Of a stretch of 64,000 bases of DNA, positions 1 through 12,700 are shown in pieces. A program made the translations under genes and the position numbers. A model generated the notes under the pieces. It worked only from the letters and a program-made list of their open reading frames with translations. It made no database searches and was not told the DNA's origin. Source of the stretch: Paenibacillus tyrphae (GTDB taxonomy: Bacteria > Bacillota > Bacilli > Paenibacillales > NBRC-103111); contig NZ_JAMZAW010000001.1 in the NCBI RefSeq assembly GCF_024158745.1, forward strand, positions 496,001-560,000, read 5' to 3'. Each line of letters opens with the position of its first letter. Positions within the stretch are counted from its first letter, which is position 1.

Positions 1-770
1 TATTTGGACAGCAGTACCGTATACGCAGACAGCAGAACCATATACAGCGTGCTTTCGCTATGGGCCGCCAGCTCGTTCAGCCGCTGCGTAAGAGCTTCGT
101 CGGCTTCAAACTCAAGCTCCGCCCCCTCGAAGCTTCGGGTGGCAGGTCTTTCGTAATCGGTCGGCAGCTCGATGACGGGCAGTTCTCCCGCCAAGGCTTG
201 CAGCCAGTACCCTTCCTGCTTCTTCACGCGTTGGGCATACGCCTCGGACTGCTGCCATGCGGCGTAATCCTTGTATTGAATCCGCAGAGGCGGCAGTTTC
301 TCGCCCGCATACAGTCTGGAGAACTCCTCCTGCAAAATGCCCACGGAGGCGCCGTCCGAAATGATGTGATGCATATCCAGCATCAGAATGTGACGTTCCG
401 GCTCCACTTCGACCAGTCCTACGCGAAGCAGAGGCGGCTTCCTCAAGTCAAACGGACGGACGAATCGTTTCGCAATTTCCACGGCTTCTTCCTGGGTCGC
501 TTTGCTGTACTCTACGGCAAATTCGACCTCGCTATATACGCGTTGAACAGGTTCGCCGCTTGCCATCTCAAAACCGGTACGCAGCGTCTCATGACGCTCG
601 ATCAGTTGACGGAAGGCATTTTCGAAGCGGTCGCGATCCAGCGGTCCTTCGAGGGTCACGAAGCCCGGAATGTTGTAGCTTAGCTGCGCTCCTTCCAGCT
701 GATGCAGAATGAACAGCCGCTTCTGTGCGGAGGAAACCGGGTAGTACTCCCGCTCTTCGACCACCGGGAT
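1..770 (-). other. PlpE condensation domain for residue 9, cut by the window edge
   Basis: A further C domain starts at EYYPVSSAQKRLFI (about 740) with HHIISDG near 365 and runs off the window. It shows that a ninth residue is added. In pelgipeptins this is Ser, loaded by a separate A-T-TE protein (PlpF), which would lie to the left. PlpE thus ends in a donor-facing C domain, as PlpD does. Confidence 0.8.
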
Positions 771-3700
771 GCCACTGTGTTCCTCGCGCTCCAGCCCGTC
801 GATGACCTGAGCCAACGATTCAACCGTCGGGAAGCGGAAAACGTCCCGCAGCGGCAGATTGACGTTCAGCTCCTTGTTCACTTTGCTAGACAGCACCGTT
901 GCGCGCAAGGAGTGGCCTCCCAGCTCGAAGAAATTGTCCTTCACGCTAATCGGCCCGGTTCCGAGCACTTCCTGCCAGATGCGTACCAATTCGGCTTCCA
1001 CCGGAGTACGCGGCTCTACGAAATCGGCACCCGTCTGCACGCTTCCTTCCGGCGCCGGCAGCGCCTTGCGGTCGATCTTTCCGTTCGGCGTCAGCGGCAT
1101 TTGCGCTAGCTGCACGAAGTAGGACGGAATCATATAGCCCGGCAGCTCTTGCGATAACGCGCCTCTCAGCTCGCTCACCGTCAGTTCCCGTTCTGCCACG
1201 AAGTACGCGCAAAGCTGTTGCTGCCCGTTTGCGTCTTCGCGAGCAATGACAATCGTTTCTTGAACGGAAGTGATTTTCAAAAGCTGCTCCTCGATCTCGC
1301 CTAATTCGATCCGATAGCCGCGGATTTTCACCTGATGGTCGATCCGGCCCAAATACTCGATGTTGCCATCCGGCAGCCAGCGGGCCAAATCGCCCGTCCG
1401 GTACATCCGCTCGCCCGCCAGGAACGGGTTGTCCACGAATTTCTCCGCCGTCAACTCAGGACGGTTCAAATAACCTCGCGCCAGTCCTGCGCCCGAGATG
1501 CACAGCTCTCCGGCCACACCGACCGGCAGCATGTGATTTTGCGAATCCACAATAAAGATTTGGTGATTCGCAATCGGACGACCGATCGGAACCGATCTCA
1601 GATCGAAGCCGTTGGACGAAGCCACCCATACGGACGTTACAATCGAAGCTTCCGTCGGTCCGTAGGCATTGAAATAGTGGACCTTGTCCTTCCACTGCTG
1701 AACGAATTCGACCGAAGCGGCGGAGCCGCCCGTAATGAGCTTCTTCAAGCTCGGCATGCGGTCCGGGCTCAGGTAGACAGCATAGGTCGGCGGCAGGATC
1801 GCTGCCGTAATGCCGTTCTCGTTCATGTAGCTTTCGAACAGCGGATAGTCCAGAATCGTATCCTTGGCCGGGATATACAAGGTTGCGCCAAAGAACAACG
1901 CCTTGTAAATTTCCCAGCACGAAGCATCGAACGACAAGCTTGCAAATTGTACGACCCGGTCTTCCTCGGTGATCCGCAGCGTTTCGGCGAACATGAGCTT
2001 CAAGCTGCAGAGCCCGTGATGCTCGACCATGACCCCTTTCGGCTTGCCCGTCGTTCCCGACGTATAGATCACGTACGCCAGATGATTCGGCCCGACGACC
2101 GGCTCCAGATTCGAGCCGTCTTCACTGTAGGCCTGCTCGTCATCCGCAGCGATGGCTTTCCCGGCGAACGAAACGTGTTCCAGCAAATGACGCTGAGTCA
2201 ACAGCACTTGCGCACCCGAGTCTTCCAGCATGTACCGGATACGGTCTTCCGGATATTCCGGATCGATCGGTACGTAGGCGCCCCCGGCTTTCATGATCGC
2301 AAACACGCCGACGATCATCTCCAACGACCGTTCGATCATCAATCCGACCGGCTGATCCGCCTGCACGCCCTCCGCTCTCAGCGTCCGAGCCAGCCGGTTT
2401 GCCCGCTCGTTCAGCTCCCGGTAGGTGAGCTGTGTATTCTCGAAGACGACCGCCGCTTTATCCGGCGTTCGCTCCGCCTGCTCCTCGAACAGACCGTGAA
2501 TCGTCTGCTCCCGGGCATACTCCGCAGCAGTGTCGTTGAACACGTGGATAATTTCCGACTTCTCCGCCGCGGTAGCCAACTCCAAGTCGCGTACGGAAGC
2601 TTGCGGGTCGGTGACGATTTGCTCAAGCATATGCAGCAGGTGCCCTTTCAGCCGCTCCATATCAGCCTGTTCAAGAACTAGCGCGTTGTAATCGAAACGC
2701 ACGACAATTTCGTCTCCCGGGAAGACCGTCACGGTGAAGTTATAGTTCGTATGCTCCGCCACATCAACGTCCGTAATCGAGAGCGTACCGCTATCGTCGC
2801 CGCCCGCCTGCTCCACCTGTTCGTCCATCGGGTAGTTTTCGAATACCAGCAGATGGTTGATCAGCTCTTGCTTTTGAGCGATTTGAGCCTGAATTTCATA
2901 CAGCGGATAGAAGTCGTAACGTCCGGATTCCAGCGCAGCCTCCTGCATTCTTCCCATCACGTCGGCAAAGCTTTCCTCCGGCTGGCAGACAACGCGAACC
3001 GGGATCGTGTTAATAAAGAGCCCGATCATTTCTTCGATGCCCGTAATTTCCGCCGGTCGGCCCGAAACAACGCTGCCGTACACCACATCGTCGGTTGTGT
3101 TATACTTCTGCAGAATGACGCCCCATGCCGCTTGCATCAGCGTATTCACCGTCACCCGGCACTGCTTCGCGACCCGGTTCATCCGAGCGCTTAGCTCTTT
3201 ATCCAGCTGGCAAACGACATGCTCGGCCTCATAGCCTTCGCTTCGTTTTTGCGCTTTCTCCTGAGGCAGCGCCGTCTGACTCTCGTATCCCGCCAAGTAC
3301 TCCGACCAATAGGCGGATGCCGCTGCACCGTCCTGCTTCTCCAGCCATTCGATATACTGGCTGTACGCCGGTGCCGCCTTATGCTCGGGACGATCGCCCT
3401 GAACGTAAGCCTCGTACGTTTCAAACAATTCTTTGACGACCAGAGGCAAGCACCAGCCGTCCATCAGGATATGATGGAAGCTCCAGAGCACCCGGTAGCT
3501 GGTTTCCTGTGTGCGGATGACCGCAACGCGTACCAGCGCATCCTGCTCCAGATCAAACCCGCGGGCGATGTCTTCTTGCTCCAGCCTTTCGACGGACGCC
3601 TGCTGCTCTTCCGCCGGCAAATGGCTCAGATCTTCATAGACGAATCCGATCCGCTTGTCGCGGTAGACGATTTGCAGAGGCTCCCCTCGCGGTCCGCTGA

Positions 3701-6700
3701 AGAAGTTCGTCCGCAGGATTGCGTGACGGGCGACCAGGTCGTTCCAGCTTTTGGCAAACAGCTCCGCATCCAGACTTCCTTGCACGGTAAAGCGCATTTG
3801 CTCGAAATACGCTCCAGCTTCCTTGTCCAGGGTTGTGTGGAACCACATGCCTTTTTGCATCGGCGTAAGTGTATAGATGTTCTCGATTTCCCCGACGTTG
3901 CGCGTCTGCGCGGAAATCTGCTCCAACTCCTCGACGGTGAGCCCTTTGAGCTGGACATCGCTCGGCGTCAGCTCCGCCCATTGTTTCGCCGCGCAATGCG
4001 CGATGATTTCCTGCAGGCTTTCCTGCAGCATGCCGGCCAACTCCTCCACCGTCTCGCGGTGGTATTCCTTCCGGCTGTAGCTCAGCTCAAGCGCCAGCGA
4101 ACCGTCCGTGATCATGCCGTTGATGTCCAAGGCGAAGCTGCGGGCCTGCCGGTCGCTCATTTCCGAACCGCTCGAATACGGCGATAAGCCGATATCGTTA
4201 TTGGACAGATCCTGATCGAATTGTCCGAGATAGTTAAAGCTGATCTCCGGCTCCGCTCCCCATACGGTACCATCCGGCTGTGCGGACAAGTAGCGGCATA
4301 AGCCGTATCCAATTCCCTTGTTTGGAATTCGGCGCAGATCCTCTTTCACTTTCTTGATCCGGGTAGACAAGCCTTTGCCCGGCTCCATCTGGAGCAGGAC
4401 CGGATACTTGCTTGTGAACCAGCCCACGGTGCGCGTAATATCGATATCCGTCATGATGGATTCCCGGCCGTGTCCTTCCAGGTTCACCAGCAGACGATCG
4501 AGGCCGCTCCATTTCTGCACCGCCATGCCCAGCGCCGTCAACAGGATGTCGTTCATTTCCGTATTGTACGCCCGGTGGACTTTCTTCAAGAGCTGCTCCG
4601 TCTCCGTACGGCTCCATTGAATCGTGATAGATTCGCTATCCTGCTGTAAGGAACGATCAGATTGCTTATCCTTGGGCAGCGGCGCCACGGCGGTTTGGGC
4701 AATTTGCTCCCAGTACGCCCGCTCGTTTTCCATCGCCGGACTTTGCGCATACGCTGCGAGCTGATCGGACCACGTACGGAACGAATCGGTTTTCGCCGGA
4801 AGGCGAACCTCTTCTCCTTTGGCCGTCTGTTCGTAGCCGAGCGCGATATCCTCCAGCAGAATCCGCCAAGATACGCCGTCGACGACGCCATGGTGAATGA
4901 CGAGAAGCAGATGATCGCCGTCCGCGCATTGGAACAGCCCCGCTTTAAACAGCGGTCCTGCTTCGAGGTCGATGCTGCTCTGAATTTCGTTCGCCTTGGC
5001 TTCGATCGCTTGCTCGCAAGACTTGACGTCTTTGAAGTCGACCACTTCCAGACTGTACAGCTCGCCTTCTTCAATAGCCCGGTTCCATGCGGTATAGCCG
5101 TTCTCCGCCTTGCGGAATACGATACGCAGTGCATCGTGATGCTCCGCAAGCTTCTGCAGCACTTGGCGAAGTGCCGCCTCTTCGAAGCGGTCCTTCCGAT
5201 GCAGCATGAAGGCCTGATTGAAGTGATGCGGATCGGCTAACGGCTGTTCGAAGAACCAGCGTTGGATCGGCGTCAGCCCGACCTCTCCGGTCACTTCGCC
5301 CTGGTCGACCATGCGGGCCACCGGTTGAATATGCTGGCTAAGCTGCGCCAAGGTCGGATATTTGAACAAGTCGCGGATTTCCAGCTTGTACCCGGCCTGA
5401 TGCAAACGGGACGACACCTGAATCGATTTAATCGAGTCTCCGCCAAGCTCGAAGAAGTGATCCGTCACCCCGACGCGCTCGGCCCCCAGCACCGCCTGCC
5501 ATACGGCAGCCAAAGCCTTCTCCTGCTCGGTCCGCGGCGCTACATACTCCACTCCCACAGGGGCGTTTCCTTGCGGTGCGGGCAGCGCTCTGCGGTCGAT
5601 CTTCCCGTTCGGCGTCAGCGGCATCCGCTCCAGTGGCACGAAGTGCGACGGAATCATATAGTTCGGCAGCTCCTGAGATAATGCCGCTCTCAGCTCGCCG
5701 ACCGTCAACTCCCGGTCCGCTACGTAGTAGGCACACAGCTGCTTCTGCCCGCTTTCGTCTTCGCGCGCGATAACCGTCGCTTCCTGTACGGACGCCAGTT
5801 TCAACAGCTGCTCTTCGATCTCGCCCAGCTCGATCCGGTAGCCGCGGATTTTCACCTGCTCGTCGATCCGGCCTTTATATTCCAACGTTCCGTCCGGCAG
5901 CCATCTTGCCAGGTCTCCCGTCCGGTAGAAGCGCTCGCCTGGGAGGAAGGAGCTTTCCACAAATTTCTCCGCCGTCAGCTCCGGCCGGTTCAAATAGCCG
6001 CGCGCGACGCCGTCTCCGCCGACGATCAGCTCACCCCATACTCCAACAGGCAGCAGGCTCAGCTTGCTGTCGACGATGTACGCCGTAGAGTTGTTGATCG
6101 GCTTGCCGATCGGCACCGCTTCCTTCTGCTCGCCGACAATCGTATGTGTCGTGGAGAACGTCGTATTTTCCGTCGGACCGTATCCGTTGACAATGCTTAG
6201 CCCCGCATGCTCGCGCAGAACCCGATTAATATGCGGTACGGAGAGCACGTCTCCCCCGACGATCAAGGCTTTCAGTCCCGCGAACATTCCGCTGTCCTGC
6301 TGCGAAAGCTGGTTATACAGCGGCGCCGTCAGCCACATCGTGTTAATGCCGTACAGCTGAATCGCGTTTTTCAGGCTCGAAGCGTCCAGAATCGTTTCGT
6401 TACGCACCACATACAGTCTTCCGCCGTTCAGCAGCGCGCCCCATATTTCGAAGGTCGAAGCGTCGAATACAACCGCTCCGGTTTGCAAAATATGCGTCTG
6501 TTCGTTCAGTTCTACATAGTTGGTATTTTTAACCAGCCGCACGACATTCCGGTGCTCGACCATGACGCCTTTCGGCTTGCCCGTTGTTCCCGACGTGTAG
6601 ATCACATAAGTCAGATGCTCCGGACCGTTGACCGTCTCCAGATTGGAACCGTCCTCGTGGTAAGCTTCCTCGTCGTTCAAATTGATGAGCTTGCCGGCAA

Positions 6701-9700
6701 ACGTCGCGCGGTCCTGCAGATGCCCTTGGGCAAGCAGCAGCTTCGCACCCGAATCTTCCAGCATGTACCGGATGCGGTCCTCCGGATAATCCGGATCGAT
6801 CGGTACATAAGCGCCTCCGGCTTTCAGGATCGCGATCATGCCAACGACCATTTCGAGAGAACGCTCGACCATCAGGCCTACCAGTTGATCCGGCTGCACG
6901 TCCGCTTCCCGCAAGGTGCGAGCCAACCGGTTTGCCCGTTCGTTCAACTCGCGGTACGTCAGCTGCTTACCCTCGAATGCAACGGCAAGGTGATTCGGCG
7001 TGCACTCCGCCTGTTCCTCGAACAGTTGATGAATCGTTTTGTCCGAAGGATAGTCGACTGCCGTAGCGTTGAACACGCGCTGAATGTGCTCCTTCTCTTC
7101 CGCCGTGATCATCTCCAGCGAAGCAAGCGGCGCTTCCGGAGCCTGCACGATGGCGGCAAGCAATTGCTCGAAATGCTTCGCCATCCGCTCGATCGTTTCC
7201 CTTGTGTACAGGGCGGTCGCATATTCCATGCTCAACTCCAAGCCTTCGCTGCCTTCCGTAACGTCCACGCTCAAGTCGAATTTCGCCACGGTATGCTCGC
7301 CCGGATACGGGGTCAGCCGCAGTCCTTCGAGCTGAAGCTCTCCGGTCTCTTTGTTTTGCAGCGCAAACAACGTATCAAACAGCGGGTTTCGGCTTAAGTC
7401 GCGGGCAGGCTGCGCTTTCTCCACCAGCTCTTCGAACGGGTAGCTCTGATGTTCGTAGGCTGCCAGCATCATTTCCTTCACTTCGTCCAGGAATGAACGG
7501 AACGTTTTCTTGCCGTCCGGGTAGCTGCGGATCGCCAACGTGTTAACAAACATCCCGATGATCGGCTGTAAATCGCCGTGCGTTCTTCCCGCGATCGGCG
7601 TGCCGACGACGATGTCTTCCTGACCCGTATATTTTTGCAGCAGCACCTTGTAGGCAGCCAGCAGCACCATATACAGCGTTGCACCGCTTTCCGCCGCGAT
7701 CCGCTGCAGGCCTTCGCCGAGCTTCGGATCCAACTGGCGCTGAAGCAGGCTTCCTTCGAACTTCCGCACCGCAGGGCGCGGGTAATCCGTCGGCAGCTCG
7801 AGCACAGGCAGCTCGCCGCGGAATACGTCCAACCAGTAGGCCTCCTGCCGTTTCATCAGCTCCTGCTGCGCTTCGGACTGCTGCCATACCGCGTAGTCCT
7901 TGTACTGAATGCGCAGCGGCAGCAGGCTTTCCCCGTTGTACAACCGCCCGAACTCTTCGGTCAACACATCCGTCGAGACACCGTCGGAGATGATGTGGTG
8001 CATATCCAGCATCAGAACGTGCCGGTCCTTCGCCAGCTCGATCAAGCCTACGCGCAGGAGCGGCGGCTTCGCCAAGTCAAACGTGCGCACGAATCCGCGT
8101 ACGATGTCTCCGGCTTCTTCCTCGCTCGCCCGATGATGCTCGACGGCGAAGTCCACTCCCTTGTACACCCGCTGCACCGGCTCCCCGTTCACCAGTTCGA
8201 AGCCCGTACGCAGCGTCTCGTGCCGCGTGATCAGCTGACGGAACGCTTCCTCCAACTGACCGCGGTCCAGCGCTCCATCGAGCACCAGCATTTCCGGCAT
8301 GTTGTAGGTTTGCTCCGCTCCTTCCAGCTGCTGCAGGATGTAGAGACGCTTCTGCGCAGAAGATACCGGATAATGCTCCCTCTCCTCGACTGTCGGGATG
8401 GAAACGTATGCCTGCTCCTCCATCCGGGTAATCGCCTGGGCCATGTCTTCCACCGTCGAGCAGCGGAACACGTCCCGCAGCGGAAGCTCCACGTTCATCT
8501 CCTTATGCACTTTGCCGACCAGCAGCGTCGCGCGCAGGGAATGGCCGCCCAGCTCGAAGAAGTTGTCCTTCATGCCCACCTTCTCCAGCCCCAGCACTTC
8601 CTGCCAGATGTCGGCCAGCTTCTCCTCCTGCGGCGTCCGCGGCGCGACATATTCCACGCCTGTCTGCATGCTCGCATCCGGCGCCGGCAGCGCTTTGCGG
8701 TCGATCTTTCCGTTCGCCGTCAGCGGCAGCTGCTCCAGCTGCATGAAGTACGACGGGATCATGTACCCCGGCAGCTCCTGCGACAGGCTGCTCCGCAGCT
8801 CGCTCAGCTTCAGCTCGCTCTCCGCCGTGAAGTAGGCGCACAGCACCTTCTGGCCTTTTGCATCCTCCCGGACGACGACGACCGCTTCCCGCACGCCTTC
8901 CGCTTTCAGCATCTGCGTCTCGATCTCGCCCGTCTCGATCCGGTACCCCCGGATTTTCGCCTGGTTGTCGATCCGGCCGATGAAGTCCACGTTGCCGTCC
9001 GGCATCCACCTTGCCAAGTCGCCCGTCCGGTACAAACGCTCGCCTTCGACAAACGGGCTGTCCACAAACTTCTCTTCCGTCAGCTCCGGACGGTTCAGGT
9101 AGCCTCGCGCCACTCCGATGCCGCCGATGCACAGCTCGCCCAGTACGCCCACCGGCACCGGATTCAAGTGCGCGTCGACGATGTAGAACTTGGCGTTCAG
9201 CGCCGCTTTCCCGATCGGCACGTTCCCCGCCTCCGGCAGCTTGTCCAGCGGCTCGTCGTACAAGCTCGAATCGATCGCCGCTTCCGTTACCCCGTAAGCG
9301 TTGATGATTCTAAACTGCGAGCCGAATCGCTCTTGCAGCACACGATAGTCCGTCACGCTGCAGCTGTCGGAGCTTGTGATCAGCAGCTCCATCGAGCTCA
9401 TGTCCAGCCCGTGCTCGGCCACATAGTCCATGAACGGCACGATAAGCGCCGGCGTCGATTCGAAGATCGTGATCTTCTCTTCGCTGATCCAGTAGTGCAG
9501 ACGGGCCGGATCGATCCGGTCGTCTTTCGGGCAGATAACCATTGTGCCGCCGTTGTACAGCGTCCGCGCGATGTCTCCGACGAACACGTCGAACGAGAAG
9601 CTCGCCAGCTGCAGCAGCCGTACCGGGAACTGATCCAGACGATACTCCCGGCGGTATCCCGCCGCCGTATTGACCAGGCTGCGGTGCTCGATCATCACGC

Positions 9701-12700
9701 CCTTCGGACGCCCCGTCGTACCCGACGTATAGATCACATAAGCCAGATCGTGCGGCTCGTTCACGTTCGCCACGTTCGACGCGTCTTCGGCATACGCCGC
9801 TTCGTCGTCCAGGCAAAGCACCGCTTGCAGCGTCGGCTCTCCCTGCACCCATTGCCGTGCGCGTTCCTGCAGATGCGTTTGCGTCAGCAGCACCGAGGCT
9901 GCGCTGTCCTCCAGCATGAACTGGATGCGGTCGGACGGATAATCCGGGTCCAGCGGCACGTAGGCGCCGCCCGCTTTCCAGACCGCCATAGCGCCGACGA
10001 GCAGATCGGTCGAACGGTCGGCCAAAATGCCCACCAGTTGGTTCGGCTTCACGCCTTGAGCCTGCAGCGTGCGCGCCAAACGGTTCGCCCGTTCGTTCAG
10101 CTCCCGGTACGTCAGTCGGTCGTTTTCGTAGACGACCGCCATTGCCTCCGGTGTGCGCTCCGCCTGTTTCTCGAACAGCGCGTGGAACGCTTCGTTCTCC
10201 GGCGCATCCGGCGCGGCCGGGTTGAACACATGCTCGATCTGCGCCTTCTCTTCCGCCGTCAGGATGCCCAGCGACGCGATTTTCACCGCCGGATCGTTCA
10301 CGATGGCCGCCAGCAATTGCTCGAAATGCTTCGCCATTCGTTCGATCGTTTCCCGCTTGTACAAGGCTGTTGCATATTCGAGACTGCACTCCAGGCCTGC
10401 GCTGTCCTCCATCACGTCGAGGCTCAGGTCGAATTTCGACATGCCGTACTCGGTCGGGTACGGTGTCAGGTGAAGCCCCGGAAGATGCATCTCTTTGTTT
10501 TCCGTATTTTGCAAGGAAAACATCGTGTCAAAGAGCGGATTGCGGCTCAAGTCCCGAGCCATCTGCAGCTTGTCCACCAGTTCTTCAAACGGATAAGTCT
10601 GGTGTTCAAACGCGCCAAGCGTCGTTTCCTTCACTTCCTCCAAATACGAGAAGAACGTTTTGTCCGCCGCCGGATAGTTGCGGATCGCCAGCGTATTGAC
10701 GAACATCCCGATCAGCGGCTGCAGATCGGCATGGGTTCTGCCCGCAATCGGCGTACCGACGACGACATCCTCTTGAGCCGTATACTTTTGCAGCAGAACC
10801 GTGTAGGCGGAAAGCAGCACCATGTACAGCGTCGCGCCGCTTTCCGCAGCGATCCGCTTCAACCCTTCGCTGATTTCCGAACTCATGCGGAAATCAAGCG
10901 TATCGCCGGCATAGCTCTGCACGGCAGGGCGGGCATAGTCCGTCGGCATTTCAAGCACCGGCAGCTCCCCGCGGAACGCTTCGAGCCAGTAAGCCTCCTG
11001 GCGCTTCAACTGCTCTTTTTGCGCTTCGGACTGCTGCCATACGGCATAATCCTTGTACTGGATGCGCAGCGTCGGCAGCTCTTCCCCGCTATACAGCCGG
11101 GCGAATTCTTCCACCAGAACATCCGCCGAGACGCCGTCGGAAACAATGTGATGCATATCCAGCATCAGGATGTGCCGCTCGGGCGCCAGCTCGATCAAGC
11201 CTACCCGCAAAAGCGGCGGCTTCGCCAGATCAAACGGACGAATGAAGTCGCGCACGATCGCTTTGGCTTCTTCTTCACCGGCCTGAACCGTTTCGACGGC
11301 AAACTCCACTTCCCGATAGATCCGCTGTACCGGCTCGCCGTCCACCAGCTCGAAGCCCGTCCGCAGCGTTTCATGACGCGCAATCAGCTTGCGGAACGTC
11401 TCTTCGAACCGCTCGCGGTCCAGCGCTCCTTCGAGCCCCATCACGCCCGGCATGTTGTAGCTTTGGGCCGCGCCTTCCAGCTGATGCAGGATAAAGAGAC
11501 GTTTCTGAGCCGAGGAAACCGGATAGTACTCCCGTTCTTCGACGACAGGAATCGCATCGAATGCCTGCTGCTCCAGTTGGCCGATCGCCTCCGCCAATTG
11601 CTCGACCGTCGGGAATTGGAAAATGTGCCGCAGCGGAAGCTCCATATTCAGTTCCTTGCGTACCTTGCTGGCCAATGCCGTTGCACGCAGCGAATGTCCG
11701 CCCAGCTCGAAGAAGTTGTCCTTCACGCCAACCTTCTCCAGCCCGAGCACGTCCTGCCAGATGCGCGCCAGCTTGGCCTCCGTCGGCGTCCGCGGCGCGA
11801 CGTACGCTCCGCCCCCATGCATGCTTCCTTCCGGAGTAGGCAGCGCTTTGCGGTCGATCTTCCCGTTCGGGGTAAGCGGCATCTGCTCCAGCTGAACGAA
11901 ATACGACGGGATCATATAGTTCGGCAGCTCCTGCGACATCGCCGCTCTCAGTTCCGCAGCCGAAAGCTCTCTTTGCGCTACAAAGTAAGCCACGAGCTGC
12001 TGCTGTCCGTTTGCGTCCTCGCGCGCGAGAACAATCGTTTCCTGAACAGCGTCGACTTTCGCCAGCTGCGTCTCCACTTCTCCCAGCTCGATCCGGTAGC
12101 CGCGAATTTTCACCTGATGGTCGATCCGGCCCAAGTATTCGAGATTGCCGTCCGGCAGCCAGCGAACCAAGTCGCCCGTCCGGTACATCCGCTCACCCGG
12201 TTCAAACGGATTGTCGACAAATTTTTCCGCCGTCAGCTCGGAACGGTTCAAGTAGCCCCGTGCCAGCCCGACGCCCGAGATGCACAGCTCCCCGGCCACG
12301 CCGACAGGCAGCATCCGGTTGTGCGAATCCACGACGTAAATGCGGTGGTTCGCAAGCGGCCGGCCGATCGGTACCGACTTTCGATTTCCGAAACCGTCCG
12401 ATGCCGCGTCCCAAATCGACGTGACGATCGAGGCTTCCGTCGGCCCGTAGGCGTTGAAGTACCGCACCTTGTCTTTCCACTGCTGAACGAATTCGACGGA
12501 AGCCGCCGAGCCGCCCGTGATCAGCTTCTGCAGGCTTGGCATCCGGTCCGGATTCAGGTAAGCCGCGTAAGTCGGCGGCAGGATCGTCGCCGTAATGCCG
12601 TTCTCGTTCATATAGCTCTCAAACAGCGGATAGTCGAGAATCGTCGTAGATGTCGGAATATACAGCGCAGCGCCGAAGAACAGCGCTTTGAAAATCTCCC